Made by a program: the position numbers and the translations under genes. A stretch of 5,071 nucleotides of DNA from an uncultured Lachnospiraceae bacterium (GTDB lineage: Bacteria > Bacillota > Clostridia > Lachnospirales > Lachnospiraceae), in NCBI GenBank assembly GCA_905235345.1, contig CAJOLO010000242.1:1-5071 (forward strand), read 5' to 3'. Every line of letters begins with the position of its first letter. Position 1 is the stretch's first letter. Below the pieces are notes generated by a model. It did not search any database and was not told where the DNA came from. It saw only the letters and a list, made by a program, of their open reading frames with translations. Below are positions 1 through 5,071 of this stretch, piece by piece.

Positions 1-1083
1 TACGCTGAACTTATTCCTCTGCATAAAGTGAAGCAATCCATTGTCATCAATATATTCAACAGTCCCTATATATGTATAATCTTTAACATATTCATTATTG
101 TCATATACCTGCGAATCTGTGTCAGGTTTGCCATAATAAAATCCCGTGGTAAACTGGCGATATGTGCATTTGCCAATCTCTTCTCTGTAATAATCCAGAT
201 TAGATAGATATAAATCTATCCCTTTATAATAGTCATCAATAGCCTTTCTATAAGTCCTGGTAACCGTTGCGACATATAACGCAGTCTTCATCCGTCCTTC
301 AATCTTGAAACTGTCAATCCCTGCATCCACAAGTTCCGGTATATGCTCTATCATATTAAGATCCTTAGAATTAAATATATACGTTCCGCGATCATCTTCC
401 TCTATCGGAAAATACTCATCAGGTCGTTTCTCCTCCAACACAGCGTACTTCCATCTGCACGGATGTGTACACGCTCCCTGATTAGCATCCCTCCCGGTAA
501 GATAATTGGAAAGCAAACATCTGCCGGAATATGATATACACATAGCTCCGTGAACAAAACTTTCTATCTCCATATCATCAGGAATATTATTCCTGATCTC
601 CTTAATCTCCTTAAGAGAAAGTTCTCTGGCAGATACAACCCTTGATGCTCCCATATCGTACCAGAACCTATATATTCCATAATTGGTATTATTTGCCTGA
701 GTGCTGATATGTCTTTCAACCTCAGGCAACATCTCCTTCGCCATCATGTATACCGCAGGGTCGGAAATAATCAATGCATCCACGCCAATCGGCTTCAATT
801 CCTCAAAATAATTCCTGATTCCTTCAAGATCGTCATTATGCGCAAATATATTAACTGCAACATACAGTCTGACATTCCGGGCATGACAATACTCCACGGC
901 AAATTTCATGTCTTCAAAGGAAAAATTATGAGCCTTCGCTCTAAGTCCAAATCTCTCACCGCCTATATATACCGCATCAGCTCCATAATCAACAGCAACC
1001 TTTAAAACCTCAAGGCTTCCGGCAGGTATAAGAAGTTCAACTTTATTACGTTTATGTTTATCATCCATATCTAAATCATCCAT
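1..1083 (-). CDS. trhP: U32-family tRNA hydroxylation protein, TrhP (YrrN/YrrO) type, 3' end outside window
   Basis: 361 residues are visible and the reading frame runs off the window at position 1, so the C-terminus is missing. The family was long annotated as peptidase U32 or collagenase. TrhP members are known to be needed for 5-hydroxyuridine at tRNA position 34. The N-terminal barrel opens with VELLIPAGSLEVLK (15-28) and ADAVYIGG (35-42). The U32 signature is intact at 174-192 (ESFVHGAMCISYSGRCLLS). Four cysteines, C182, C189, C205 and C209, have the C-x6-C-x15-C-x3-C spacing of the presumed iron-sulfur site. NSKDL (238-242) and SFKIEGRMK (258-266) follow. The start is ambiguous: ATG at 1083 or ATG at 1068, with an in-frame stop just upstream. 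The upstream neighbour is a TrmR-type methyltransferase, which favours the tRNA role over the related 23S rRNA enzyme RlhA. Family call is firm; the tRNA substrate is inferred. Confidence 0.9.
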   Translation of the reverse strand, partial: MDDLDMDDKHKRNKVELLIPAGSLEVLKVAVDYGADAVYIGGERFGLRAKAHNFSFEDMKFAVEYCHARNVRLYVAVNIFAHNDDLEGIRNYFEELKPIGVDALIISDPAVYMMAKEMLPEVERHISTQANNTNYGIYRFWYDMGASRVVSARELSLKEIKEIRNNIPDDMEIESFVHGAMCISYSGRCLLSNYLTGRDANQGACTHPCRWKYAVLEEKRPDEYFPIEEDDRGTYIFNSKDLNMIEHIPELVDAGIDSFKIEGRMKTALYVATVTRTYRKAIDDYYKGIDLYLSNLDYYREEIGKCTYRQFTTGFYYGKPDTDSQVYDNNEYVKDYTYIGTVEYIDDNGLLHFMQRNKFSV

Positions 1084-1092
1084 ATTCCTATT

Positions 1093-1120
1093 ATTATAGT
1101 ATAACAATCATGACTCGCAA
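1093..1120 (-). promoter_or_regulatory. Candidate sigma-A promoter for the U32 gene
   Basis: Reading the minus strand, TTGCGA (1120-1115) lies 16 bases before TATAAT (1098-1093). The -10 matches consensus perfectly; the -35 is fair. A start point about 7 bases after the -10 would fall near 1086. That leaves almost no leader before ATG 1083, or about 18 bases before ATG 1068. The promoter sits in the only gap between trmR and the U32 gene, right after a candidate terminator. It is inferred from sequence alone, and AT-rich DNA yields such matches by chance. Confidence 0.45.
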
Positions 1121-1164
1121 AACATTTAACATAGCCGTGGCGTTAATCCCGACTAAGTTAAATA
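1119..1164 (-). terminator. Candidate Rho-independent terminator after the O-methyltransferase gene
   Basis: Two bases past the trmR stop, the transcript can fold a long hairpin. UUUAAC (1162-1157) pairs with GUUAAA (1130-1125). After one U-U mismatch, UAGUCG (1155-1150) pairs with CGGCUA (1137-1132) using one G-U pair. The loop is 12 bases (1149-1138). The run UGUUUU (1124-1119) follows. The stem is symmetrical and well placed, but the lower half is AU-rich, the loop is large and the U-run is short, so termination may be partial. Confidence 0.5.
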
Positions 1165-1165
1165 A

Positions 1166-1807
1166 TTATATCCTGACAGATAACGCAATCCCATCGCCCA
1201 ACGGAATTATTGATGTATCCAACAATTGATTATGTGTAAGTTCATAAAGGTATTCCCTCATTCTGCCATGTATTGTTCTTTTTCTTCGTTCCACAATATA
1301 CCTTGAATCAAGGACTTCACCATCCTGCAACACATTATCCGAAATAAGAACTCCGTCTTTACGCAGAAGCCTTATTACGTCAGGGAGAAAATTAATATAT
1401 TGCCCTTTAGCGGCATCCATAAATATAAAGTCAAACTCATCTTTCAAATCAGCTAAAACAACCGCAGCATCTTCCTCAATAAGTGTCACCCGATCACTCA
1501 CACCCGCTCTTTCAAAATTAACCCGTGCCTTACAGCATCTGGGTTCCCAGTTCTCAACAGTGGTAATATGACAGCCTTCAGGCATATATCTGCACATATA
1601 TATCGACGAGAATCCTACCGCCGTACCTACTTCAAGAATTCTCATCGGTTTCTTTATCAGAAGCATACTTCTGATAAAGCTTCGTGTTTCTTTCCTTATA
1701 ATCGGAACATCATCTTTTAAAGCTTCCCGTTCAACATCACCAATTATCCCGTTCTCATCGGTACCAAAGGAATTGATGAATGAAATTATTCTCTCATCAT
1801 TGATCAT
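1166..1807 (-). CDS. trmR: Class I SAM-dependent O-methyltransferase, TrmR (YrrM) type
   Basis: At 213 residues this is close to B. subtilis YrrM/TrmR, which methylates 5-hydroxyuridine at tRNA position 34 to give 5-methoxyuridine. The fold belongs to the family 3 O-methyltransferases (COMT-like). The SAM-binding motif I is ILEVGTAVGFSS (57-68). The acidic end of strand 2 is TTVE (82-85), and EEDAA (111-115) follows. Residues D131 (in FMDAAKG) and D157-N158 (in LISDNVL) match the positions that bind a divalent metal in this family. The ATG at 1807 overlaps the stop of the MltG-like gene as ATGA. A GAGGAG ribosome site (1818-1813) lies 5 bases upstream, so translation is probably coupled. The next gene downstream is a U32 protein of the kind that makes the hydroxylated substrate. 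Family is certain; the tRNA substrate is inferred from synteny, and small-molecule O-methylation remains possible. Confidence 0.88.
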   Translation of the reverse strand: MINDERIISFINSFGTDENGIIGDVEREALKDDVPIIRKETRSFIRSMLLIKKPMRILEVGTAVGFSSIYMCRYMPEGCHITTVENWEPRCCKARVNFERAGVSDRVTLIEEDAAVVLADLKDEFDFIFMDAAKGQYINFLPDVIRLLRKDGVLISDNVLQDGEVLDSRYIVERRKRTIHGRMREYLYELTHNQLLDTSIIPLGDGIALSVRI

Positions 1808-2187
1808 GACGACTCCTCACTTTGTATTCCGCATATACATCTGCATATCTCATCCGGTGTCATACCCGGTCCCAGTTTATATGTTCCCTGTTGAATCCTT
1901 GAATTGTATTTCCCAAGATACATCCTTGCAAGCACCAGATATTGACCATCCACAACTCCAAGCTCGTCAAGAAGCTTTGCCACATCAGTCGCACTGCTTT
2001 CAGGCTCTATGGTAATGCTGATCATCTCTGAAGTCGCAGGCTTATACGGAATGTCCGCAAATAATTTATATGAAAATACATAAGAATACACAAAACCTTC
2101 ATAGATACCAAACACAAAAATAATATTGATCATTGTCCTTAATATAAATCCGCATATTATCTTGAACTTACTTTCTCGTCCGGTCAT
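1804..2187 (-). CDS. Short MltG/YceG-like membrane protein lacking the transglycosylase domain
   Basis: This 127-residue protein sits where B. subtilis has yrrL (mltG). After a short basic start, residues about 9-29 form a hydrophobic membrane segment, followed by an aromatic stretch to about 43. The outer part (about 56-120) resembles the small N-terminal domain of MltG: ITIEPESSATDVAKLLDELG (58-77), then IQQGTYKLGPGMTPDEI (98-114). Full MltG proteins are about 330-380 residues and continue into the catalytic domain with its essential glutamate; none of that is present here. The reading frame ends cleanly in a 4-base overlap with trmR, and no remnant of the missing domain can fit before that gene. 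It therefore looks like a stable short form, not a fresh frameshift. The start ATG has GGAG (2202-2199) at suitable distance and lies 6 bases after the ylbF stop. It cannot be expected to cleave peptidoglycan; a cell-wall or regulatory role is a guess. Automatic annotation as MltG would overstate its function. Confidence 0.8.
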   Translation of the reverse strand: MTGRESKFKIICGFILRTMINIIFVFGIYEGFVYSYVFSYKLFADIPYKPATSEMISITIEPESSATDVAKLLDELGVVDGQYLVLARMYLGKYNSRIQQGTYKLGPGMTPDEICRCICGIQSEESS

Positions 2188-2193
2188 ACATCT

Positions 2194-2526
2194 TCACTCC
2201 ATATAATTATAATCTAATTCAAGACCTTCTGCGATCTCTTCATACATATCTGCCATCTTTTTTGATAAAATCTGCTCCGCAACCAAAAATCGATTGACAA
2301 TGGGATGTCTCAATATATCATCAAATTCAAGTCTTAATGCATGTATCTCACCATATCGGTTGATACCATCATCATAGTTTTGCAATTCATAATTCTTTCG
2401 TCTGAACAAATTCATTGTGTGATAAAGTTCTTCATTATCCCTTACCGCTGCTAATGCTTCCTGATAATTCCTATACTCTTCACTGTATTTGATTGCCTGA
2501 TTAAGTTGCTTCGCATGATCAATCAC
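2194..2526 (-). CDS. YlbF/YmcA-family protein
   Basis: This is a 110-residue helical protein of the Com_YlbF (DUF964) family. Family members are small, alpha-helical and form complexes. In B. subtilis YlbF, YmcA and YaaT form a complex that affects competence, biofilm formation and RNase Y-dependent mRNA maturation. The family pattern is visible at the N-terminus (AKQLNQAIKYSEEYRNYQEA), then the NEELYHTMNLFRRKNYELQ helix, and near the C-terminus HPIVNRFLVAEQILSKKMAD. It has no cysteine, unlike the iron-sulfur-binding B. subtilis YlbF and YmcA proteins, and it is shorter than YlbF (about 149 residues). I chose GTG at 2526 because GGAGG (2539-2535) lies 8 bases before it. A GTG at 2535 is also in frame, adding VDE, but it overlaps that ribosome site. 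The gene follows rnj, which suggests but does not prove a link to RNA decay. Confidence 0.85.
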   Translation of the reverse strand: MIDHAKQLNQAIKYSEEYRNYQEALAAVRDNEELYHTMNLFRRKNYELQNYDDGINRYGEIHALRLEFDDILRHPIVNRFLVAEQILSKKMADMYEEIAEGLELDYNYME

Positions 2527-2534
2527 TTCATCCA

Positions 2535-2539
2535 CCTCC
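2535..2539 (-). promoter_or_regulatory. Ribosome binding site that decides the ylbF start
   Basis: GGAGG lies 8 bases before GTG 2526. The more upstream in-frame GTG (2535-2533) shares its first base with the end of this site, so it is unlikely to be used. An ATG at 2531 is out of frame and meets a stop after two codons. Confidence 0.65.
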
Positions 2540-2605
2540 GTACCACATAATGACTGTCCCTCGCATTAACGCATTTCAAGTCTTCTATACAGACGTATTC
2601 TTTCC

Positions 2606-2620
2606 TGTAATATAATTACA
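2606..2620. repeat. 15-bp inverted repeat just after rnj
   Basis: TGTAATATAATTACA is a perfect 6-3-6 inverted repeat located one base past the rnj stop codon, at the start of the 95-base gap before ylbF. The three-base centre and AT-rich arms make a poor RNA hairpin and no U-run follows, so it is not a convincing terminator. The size and composition recall a dimeric-regulator operator, but I can assign no regulator. The rest of the gap (2540-2605) shows no gene or clear promoter. Confidence 0.35.
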
Positions 2621-2621
2621 A

Positions 2622-4337
2622 TCATACTTCAGTAATTATTGGTAATATCATCGGATTCCTCTTCGTTCTCTTCCATAGGAATTCACCCAGATCATCTTTA
2701 ATGGCCGTCTTGATCTTTCCCCAATCCGCAGTATTTTTTTCAAGGCATCCCGTAAGTGCATCTTCAACTACGTCACGACACTCCTCCATAAGATTCTCCG
2801 ATTCCCTTACATATACAAAACCGCGTGATACTATATCCGGCCCCGCAACCAGCATATTACTGTGTTTTTCAAGTGTTACAACAACAATAATAAGTCCGTT
2901 CTGTGATAGATGCTGACGATCTCTTAATACAATATTACCTACATCTCCAACGCCAAGACCATCCACCAGAATCCCCTGTGCCGTAACATTACCTGTAACC
3001 TTTGCACTTTTATCAGAAAGTTCAAGTACATTACCATTACTCATAACAACAACATGATCTTTCTCTACTCCCATCTCCATAGCAAGCTCAGCATGCCGTT
3101 TCAGATGTCTGTACTCTCCGTGAACGGGAATTGCGAATTGCGGCTTCGTCAATGCATATATAAGCTTAAGTTCTTCCTGACATGCATGTCCTGATACATG
3201 GGTATCCTGGAAAATGACCTCCGCACCTTTCATCTCTAATTCATTAATTACTTTATTAATTGCCTTCTCATTACCCGGGATAGGACTTGAACTTAATATT
3301 ACGGTATCTCCCGGCTTAATACTAACTCTGTTATGAATATTGGCAGCAATTCTTGATAATGCAGCCATATTCTCACCCTGACTTCCCGTAGTGATAAGCA
3401 CAATCTGTTCATCAGGATAATTCTTAATCTGATCTATTTCAATCAAGGTGTTATCAGGAATCTGTATAAAACCAAGCTCTGAAGCAGTATTAATAACATT
3501 CACCATACTGCGCCCTTCAATAACAACCTTTCTTTCGTATTTATGGGCGCTGTTGATAATCTGCTGTACTCTGTCAACATTAGAAGCAAATGTCGCAATT
3601 ATAAGTCTGTTATTTCTGTGCTCTGCAAAGAGCATGTCAAAGGTTCGTCCAACCTTCTTCTCACTGGGTGTGAATCCCGGTCTCTCCACATTAGTGGAGT
3701 CTGCCATAAGTGCAAGAACTCCCTTCTTACCCAATTCTGCATATCTTTGCAGATCAATCGTCTCTCCGAATACCGGAGTGAAATCAACCTTAAAATCTCC
3801 TGTATGCACAAGAATTCCCACAGGAGTATATATAGCCAATCCGGCCGAATCCGCTATAGAATGATTGGATCTGATAAATTCTATTCTAAAACAACCAAGA
3901 TTAATCGTCTGTCCATAAGAAACCACCTTACGCTTAACATTATTAAGCAGATTATGTTCCCTTAACTTATTGTCAATAAGTCCAATCGTAAGATTAGTAG
4001 CATATATAGGCATATTGATTTCTTTCTCTATATACGGGATTGCACCAATATGATCCTCATGCCCATGAGTTACCACAAGTCCTTTAACCTTATCTGCGTT
4101 ATCCTTGAGATAAGTAACATCAGGTATTACAAGATCAATACCTAACATATCCTCCTCAGGAAATGCCAAACCGCAATCAATTACAATTATAGTATCTCCA
4201 TACTCAATAGCTGTAATGTTCATGCCGATTTGATCAAGTCCTCCAAGAGGAATGATCTTCACGCCGGGAGTCTTCTCCGATTTCTTTCTGCTGAAATGAC
4301 GATTATCAGACTCTCCCCTTTTCGTATTCACTTTCAA
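2622..4337 (-). CDS. rnj: Ribonuclease J
   Basis: This is a complete 571-residue RNase J, a zinc-dependent enzyme with 5'-to-3' exonuclease and endonuclease activity that acts in mRNA decay and rRNA maturation in Firmicutes. The metallo-beta-lactamase core begins near residue 26 (VKIIPLGGLDQIGMN). It carries HGHEDH (91-96), H159 in RSNHS, D181 in HTGDFK and ADSTN (212-216). The beta-CASP part follows, with TTGSQGE (316-322) and SSSPIPGNE (349-357). Then come HVSGH (380-384) and PVHGEYRH (404-411). The C-terminal domain is full length, ending NPMILPIITEV. All metal-binding motifs are present. Length is close to B. subtilis RNase J1 (555), with a basic extension of about 25 residues at the N-terminus. 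The start codon is TTG, overlapping the yrzB stop as TTGA, with GGAGG 7 bases upstream. I cannot tell whether it corresponds to J1 or J2, and many Clostridia have a single copy. Confidence 0.97.
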   Translation of the reverse strand: MKVNTKRGESDNRHFSRKKSEKTPGVKIIPLGGLDQIGMNITAIEYGDTIIVIDCGLAFPEEDMLGIDLVIPDVTYLKDNADKVKGLVVTHGHEDHIGAIPYIEKEINMPIYATNLTIGLIDNKLREHNLLNNVKRKVVSYGQTINLGCFRIEFIRSNHSIADSAGLAIYTPVGILVHTGDFKVDFTPVFGETIDLQRYAELGKKGVLALMADSTNVERPGFTPSEKKVGRTFDMLFAEHRNNRLIIATFASNVDRVQQIINSAHKYERKVVIEGRSMVNVINTASELGFIQIPDNTLIEIDQIKNYPDEQIVLITTGSQGENMAALSRIAANIHNRVSIKPGDTVILSSSPIPGNEKAINKVINELEMKGAEVIFQDTHVSGHACQEELKLIYALTKPQFAIPVHGEYRHLKRHAELAMEMGVEKDHVVVMSNGNVLELSDKSAKVTGNVTAQGILVDGLGVGDVGNIVLRDRQHLSQNGLIIVVVTLEKHSNMLVAGPDIVSRGFVYVRESENLMEECRDVVEDALTGCLEKNTADWGKIKTAIKDDLGEFLWKRTKRNPMILPIITEV

Positions 4338-4624
4338 AATTCTACCTCCATATCACTATCTTCTAAAAGCTCATCAAATATCTTTGACAGCCCTTGCAAT
4401 TCTTCCTCATCCTCAACAAAAGAATACATTCCGTATCCTTCATCTGATTCATCTACATTCTCTTTAAGAATAAGACATTCTATCTCATCATTCTCATCAT
4501 ATTCCTCAGATGAAACAACAAGATAATAGTTTATGCCCATTAGTTGTGTCTCTTCCAATACATAGAATTCCACTTCTTCTCCATCTTCAAAATTAATAAC
4601 TATAGTCTCCAATTCATCATCCAT
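4334..4624 (-). CDS. yrzB: DUF1292 family acidic protein (YrzB-like)
   Basis: This is a 96-residue, strongly acidic cytoplasmic protein with no membrane segment or signal peptide. It opens with ETIVINFEDGEEVEFYVLEE, followed by INYYLVVSSEEY and an acidic second half containing IECLILKENVDESDEGYGMYSFVEDEEE. This pattern, a short beta-rich domain in which aspartate and glutamate dominate, is typical of the DUF1292 family. Its position right after ruvX is the conserved one (yrrK-yrzB in B. subtilis). No biochemical function is established for the family, and none is assigned here. The ATG at 4624 has AAGGA about 10 bases upstream. The gene ends in a 4-base overlap with rnj. In some Clostridia a Fur-type regulator gene lies after the DUF1292 gene; it is absent here. 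Confidence 0.9.
   Translation of the reverse strand: MDDELETIVINFEDGEEVEFYVLEETQLMGINYYLVVSSEEYDENDEIECLILKENVDESDEGYGMYSFVEDEEELQGLSKIFDELLEDSDMEVEF
4345..4349 (-). promoter_or_regulatory. Ribosome binding site supporting the TTG start of rnj
   Basis: GGAGG lies 7 bases before TTG 4337, inside the last codons of the yrzB-type gene. This strong site makes the TTG credible and the next candidate start in frame (GTG, residue 3) less so. Ribosomes ending yrzB would stop directly on the rnj start, which suggests translational coupling. Confidence 0.75.
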
Positions 4625-4665
4625 ATCTTAATATTCCTTTCATAATACGACCGTTTGAATTCTAA

Positions 4666-4678
4666 TGTTTGTCAAACA
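4666..4678. repeat. 13-bp inverted repeat containing TTGACA, upstream of yrzB
   Basis: TGTTTGTCAAACA is a perfect 6-1-6 inverted repeat. On the minus strand it contains TTGACA (4675-4670), a perfect -35 hexamer. However, no acceptable -10 follows at 16-18 bases; the nearest, TATTAT (4647-4642), is 22 bases away. It could be an operator or a weak regulated promoter element. It directly follows a run of seven T (minus strand, 4684-4678). Confidence 0.3.
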
Positions 4679-4706
4679 AAAAAATAATCTACAAACAGTA
4701 CTGTTT
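4678..4706 (-). terminator. Palindrome plus T-run after ruvX, weak terminator or operator candidate
   Basis: AAACAGTACTGTTT (4706-4693) is a perfect 14-bp palindrome starting 8 bases after the ruvX stop. Eight bases later the minus strand has seven T (4684-4678). As a terminator it is weak: the stem could form only about five pairs around a four-base loop and the T-run is too far away. The symmetry would equally suit a DNA-binding site. Either reading would affect how much transcription passes from ruvX into yrzB-rnj. Confidence 0.3.
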
Positions 4707-4714
4707 AGTTTATA

Positions 4715-5071
4715 TTATTCATTATCCTTCCGCGAATTACTATCCAGATAGCTTTGCAAGATCACTGCCGCAGCCATCTTGTCTACATATTCCTTTCTGT
4801 GCTCACGTCTGACTCCCGCTTCGATCAGGATTCTCTCTGATTCTATTGTAGTCATTCTTTCATCCTGCAATACAACCTCAAGCCCGGTTCTCCGTTCGAT
4901 CTGATTCATAAATTCCTTAGTTGCAAGTGCTCTGTCTCCTTCAGTATTATCCATATTCTTAGGATATCCAAGCACAACAAAAGAAACCTCATACTCAACG
5001 ATCAGTTCTTCAATCTTAGCCAAGGTCTTTCGTAACTTATTCTCTGACTTTCTTTCTATGGTCATAATCGG
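4715..5071 (-). CDS. ruvX: Holliday junction resolvase-like RuvX/YqgF, 5' end outside window
   Basis: The C-terminal 118 codons or so are present; the frame is open to the window edge, and the missing part should hold the GxDYG start of the RNase H fold and its first catalytic aspartate. An internal ATG at 5065 gives an apparent start, but homologues extend further. The visible part matches the family: VVLGYPKNMDNTEGDRA (near the middle of the protein), LQDERMTTIESERIL with the conserved DER, and VDKMAAAVILQSYLD at the end, with the conserved DK. YqgF proteins are linked to 5'-end processing of 16S rRNA precursor; the resolvase name comes from fold similarity to RuvC. The gene normally follows alaS and ireB in Firmicutes, which should lie beyond 5071. 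A 90-base gap with two inverted repeats separates it from yrzB. Confidence 0.95.
   Translation of the reverse strand, partial: PIMTIERKSENKLRKTLAKIEELIVEYEVSFVVLGYPKNMDNTEGDRALATKEFMNQIERRTGLEVVLQDERMTTIESERILIEAGVRREHRKEYVDKMAAAVILQSYLDSNSRKDNE

Noticed and set aside
343..1005. Plus-strand open frames opposite the U32 gene
   Set aside because: The minus strand here encodes an intact U32 signature without interruption; the plus-strand products are low-complexity and unlike known proteins.
1804..2187. Frameshift as the cause of the short MltG-like protein
   Set aside because: There is no room for a catalytic domain before trmR, the stop overlaps the trmR start neatly, and trmR occupies the following sequence in full.
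2540..2621. A small gene or promoter in the rnj-ylbF gap
   Set aside because: The possible starts meet stops within a few codons, and the best promoter-like pair (TTACAG, 15 bases, TATAGA) is weak in both boxes and spacing.
3448..3965. Open frames on the plus strand opposite rnj (up to 140 codons)
   Set aside because: They lie antisense to a well-conserved RNase J, overlap one another in different frames, show no recognisable motif and have no ribosome site that stands out. They are by-products of the codon pattern of the real gene.
4642..4675. Sigma-A promoter TTGACA...TATTAT before yrzB
   Set aside because: The spacer is 22 bases, well beyond the usual 16-18, and nothing resembling a -10 lies at the correct distance.
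4693..4706. LexA (SOS) box at the palindrome AAACAGTACTGTTT
   Set aside because: The Gram-positive box needs GAAC and GTTC separated by 4 bases; here the AAC and GTT arms are 6 apart and the outer bases do not match.
1..5071. A defence system, mobile element, CRISPR array or biosynthetic cluster
   Set aside because: Every gene belongs to a conserved Firmicute housekeeping locus in familiar order, there are no long direct repeats, transposase or integrase motifs, and no stretch over 300 bases lacks a gene.

Overview
This AT-rich window looks like a housekeeping locus from a low-GC Firmicute. It is most likely a Clostridia member of the Lachnospiraceae type; this rests on gene order and protein style, not on a database match. 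All seven genes lie on the minus strand, so transcription runs from position 5071 down to 1. The two end genes are cut by the window: ruvX lacks its 5' end and the U32 gene lacks its 3' end.

In transcription order the genes are: ruvX/yqgF (5071-4715, partial), a DUF1292/YrzB-type acidic protein (4624-4334), ribonuclease J (4337-2622), a YlbF-family protein (2526-2194), a short membrane protein carrying only the N-terminal part of MltG/YceG (2187-1804), a TrmR/YrrM-type O-methyltransferase (1807-1166), and a U32-family TrhP/YrrN-YrrO-type protein (1083-1, partial). In B. subtilis the run yrrK(ruvX)-yrzB-yrrL(mltG)-yrrM(trmR)-yrrN-yrrO is known, so this is the same conserved backbone with rnj and ylbF inserted between yrzB and mltG.

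Spacing is tight at three junctions. yrzB/rnj and mltG-like/trmR each overlap by 4 bases, and ylbF/mltG-like are 6 bases apart. Gaps of about 80-95 bases occur at ruvX/yrzB, rnj/ylbF and trmR/U32. Each gap contains an inverted repeat. The last one looks like a terminator that runs directly into a sigma-A-like promoter. There are no RNA genes, mobile elements or CRISPR arrays.

The shared theme is RNA maturation: RuvX (rRNA 5' processing), RNase J (mRNA and rRNA turnover), a YlbF-family protein (relatives modulate RNase Y) and a likely two-enzyme route to 5-methoxyuridine at the tRNA wobble position (TrhP then TrmR). I see no undescribed multi-gene system. The points most worth a second look are the catalytic-domain-less MltG-like protein, the RNase J/YlbF pairing, and the terminator-promoter arrangement with an ambiguous start before the U32 gene.
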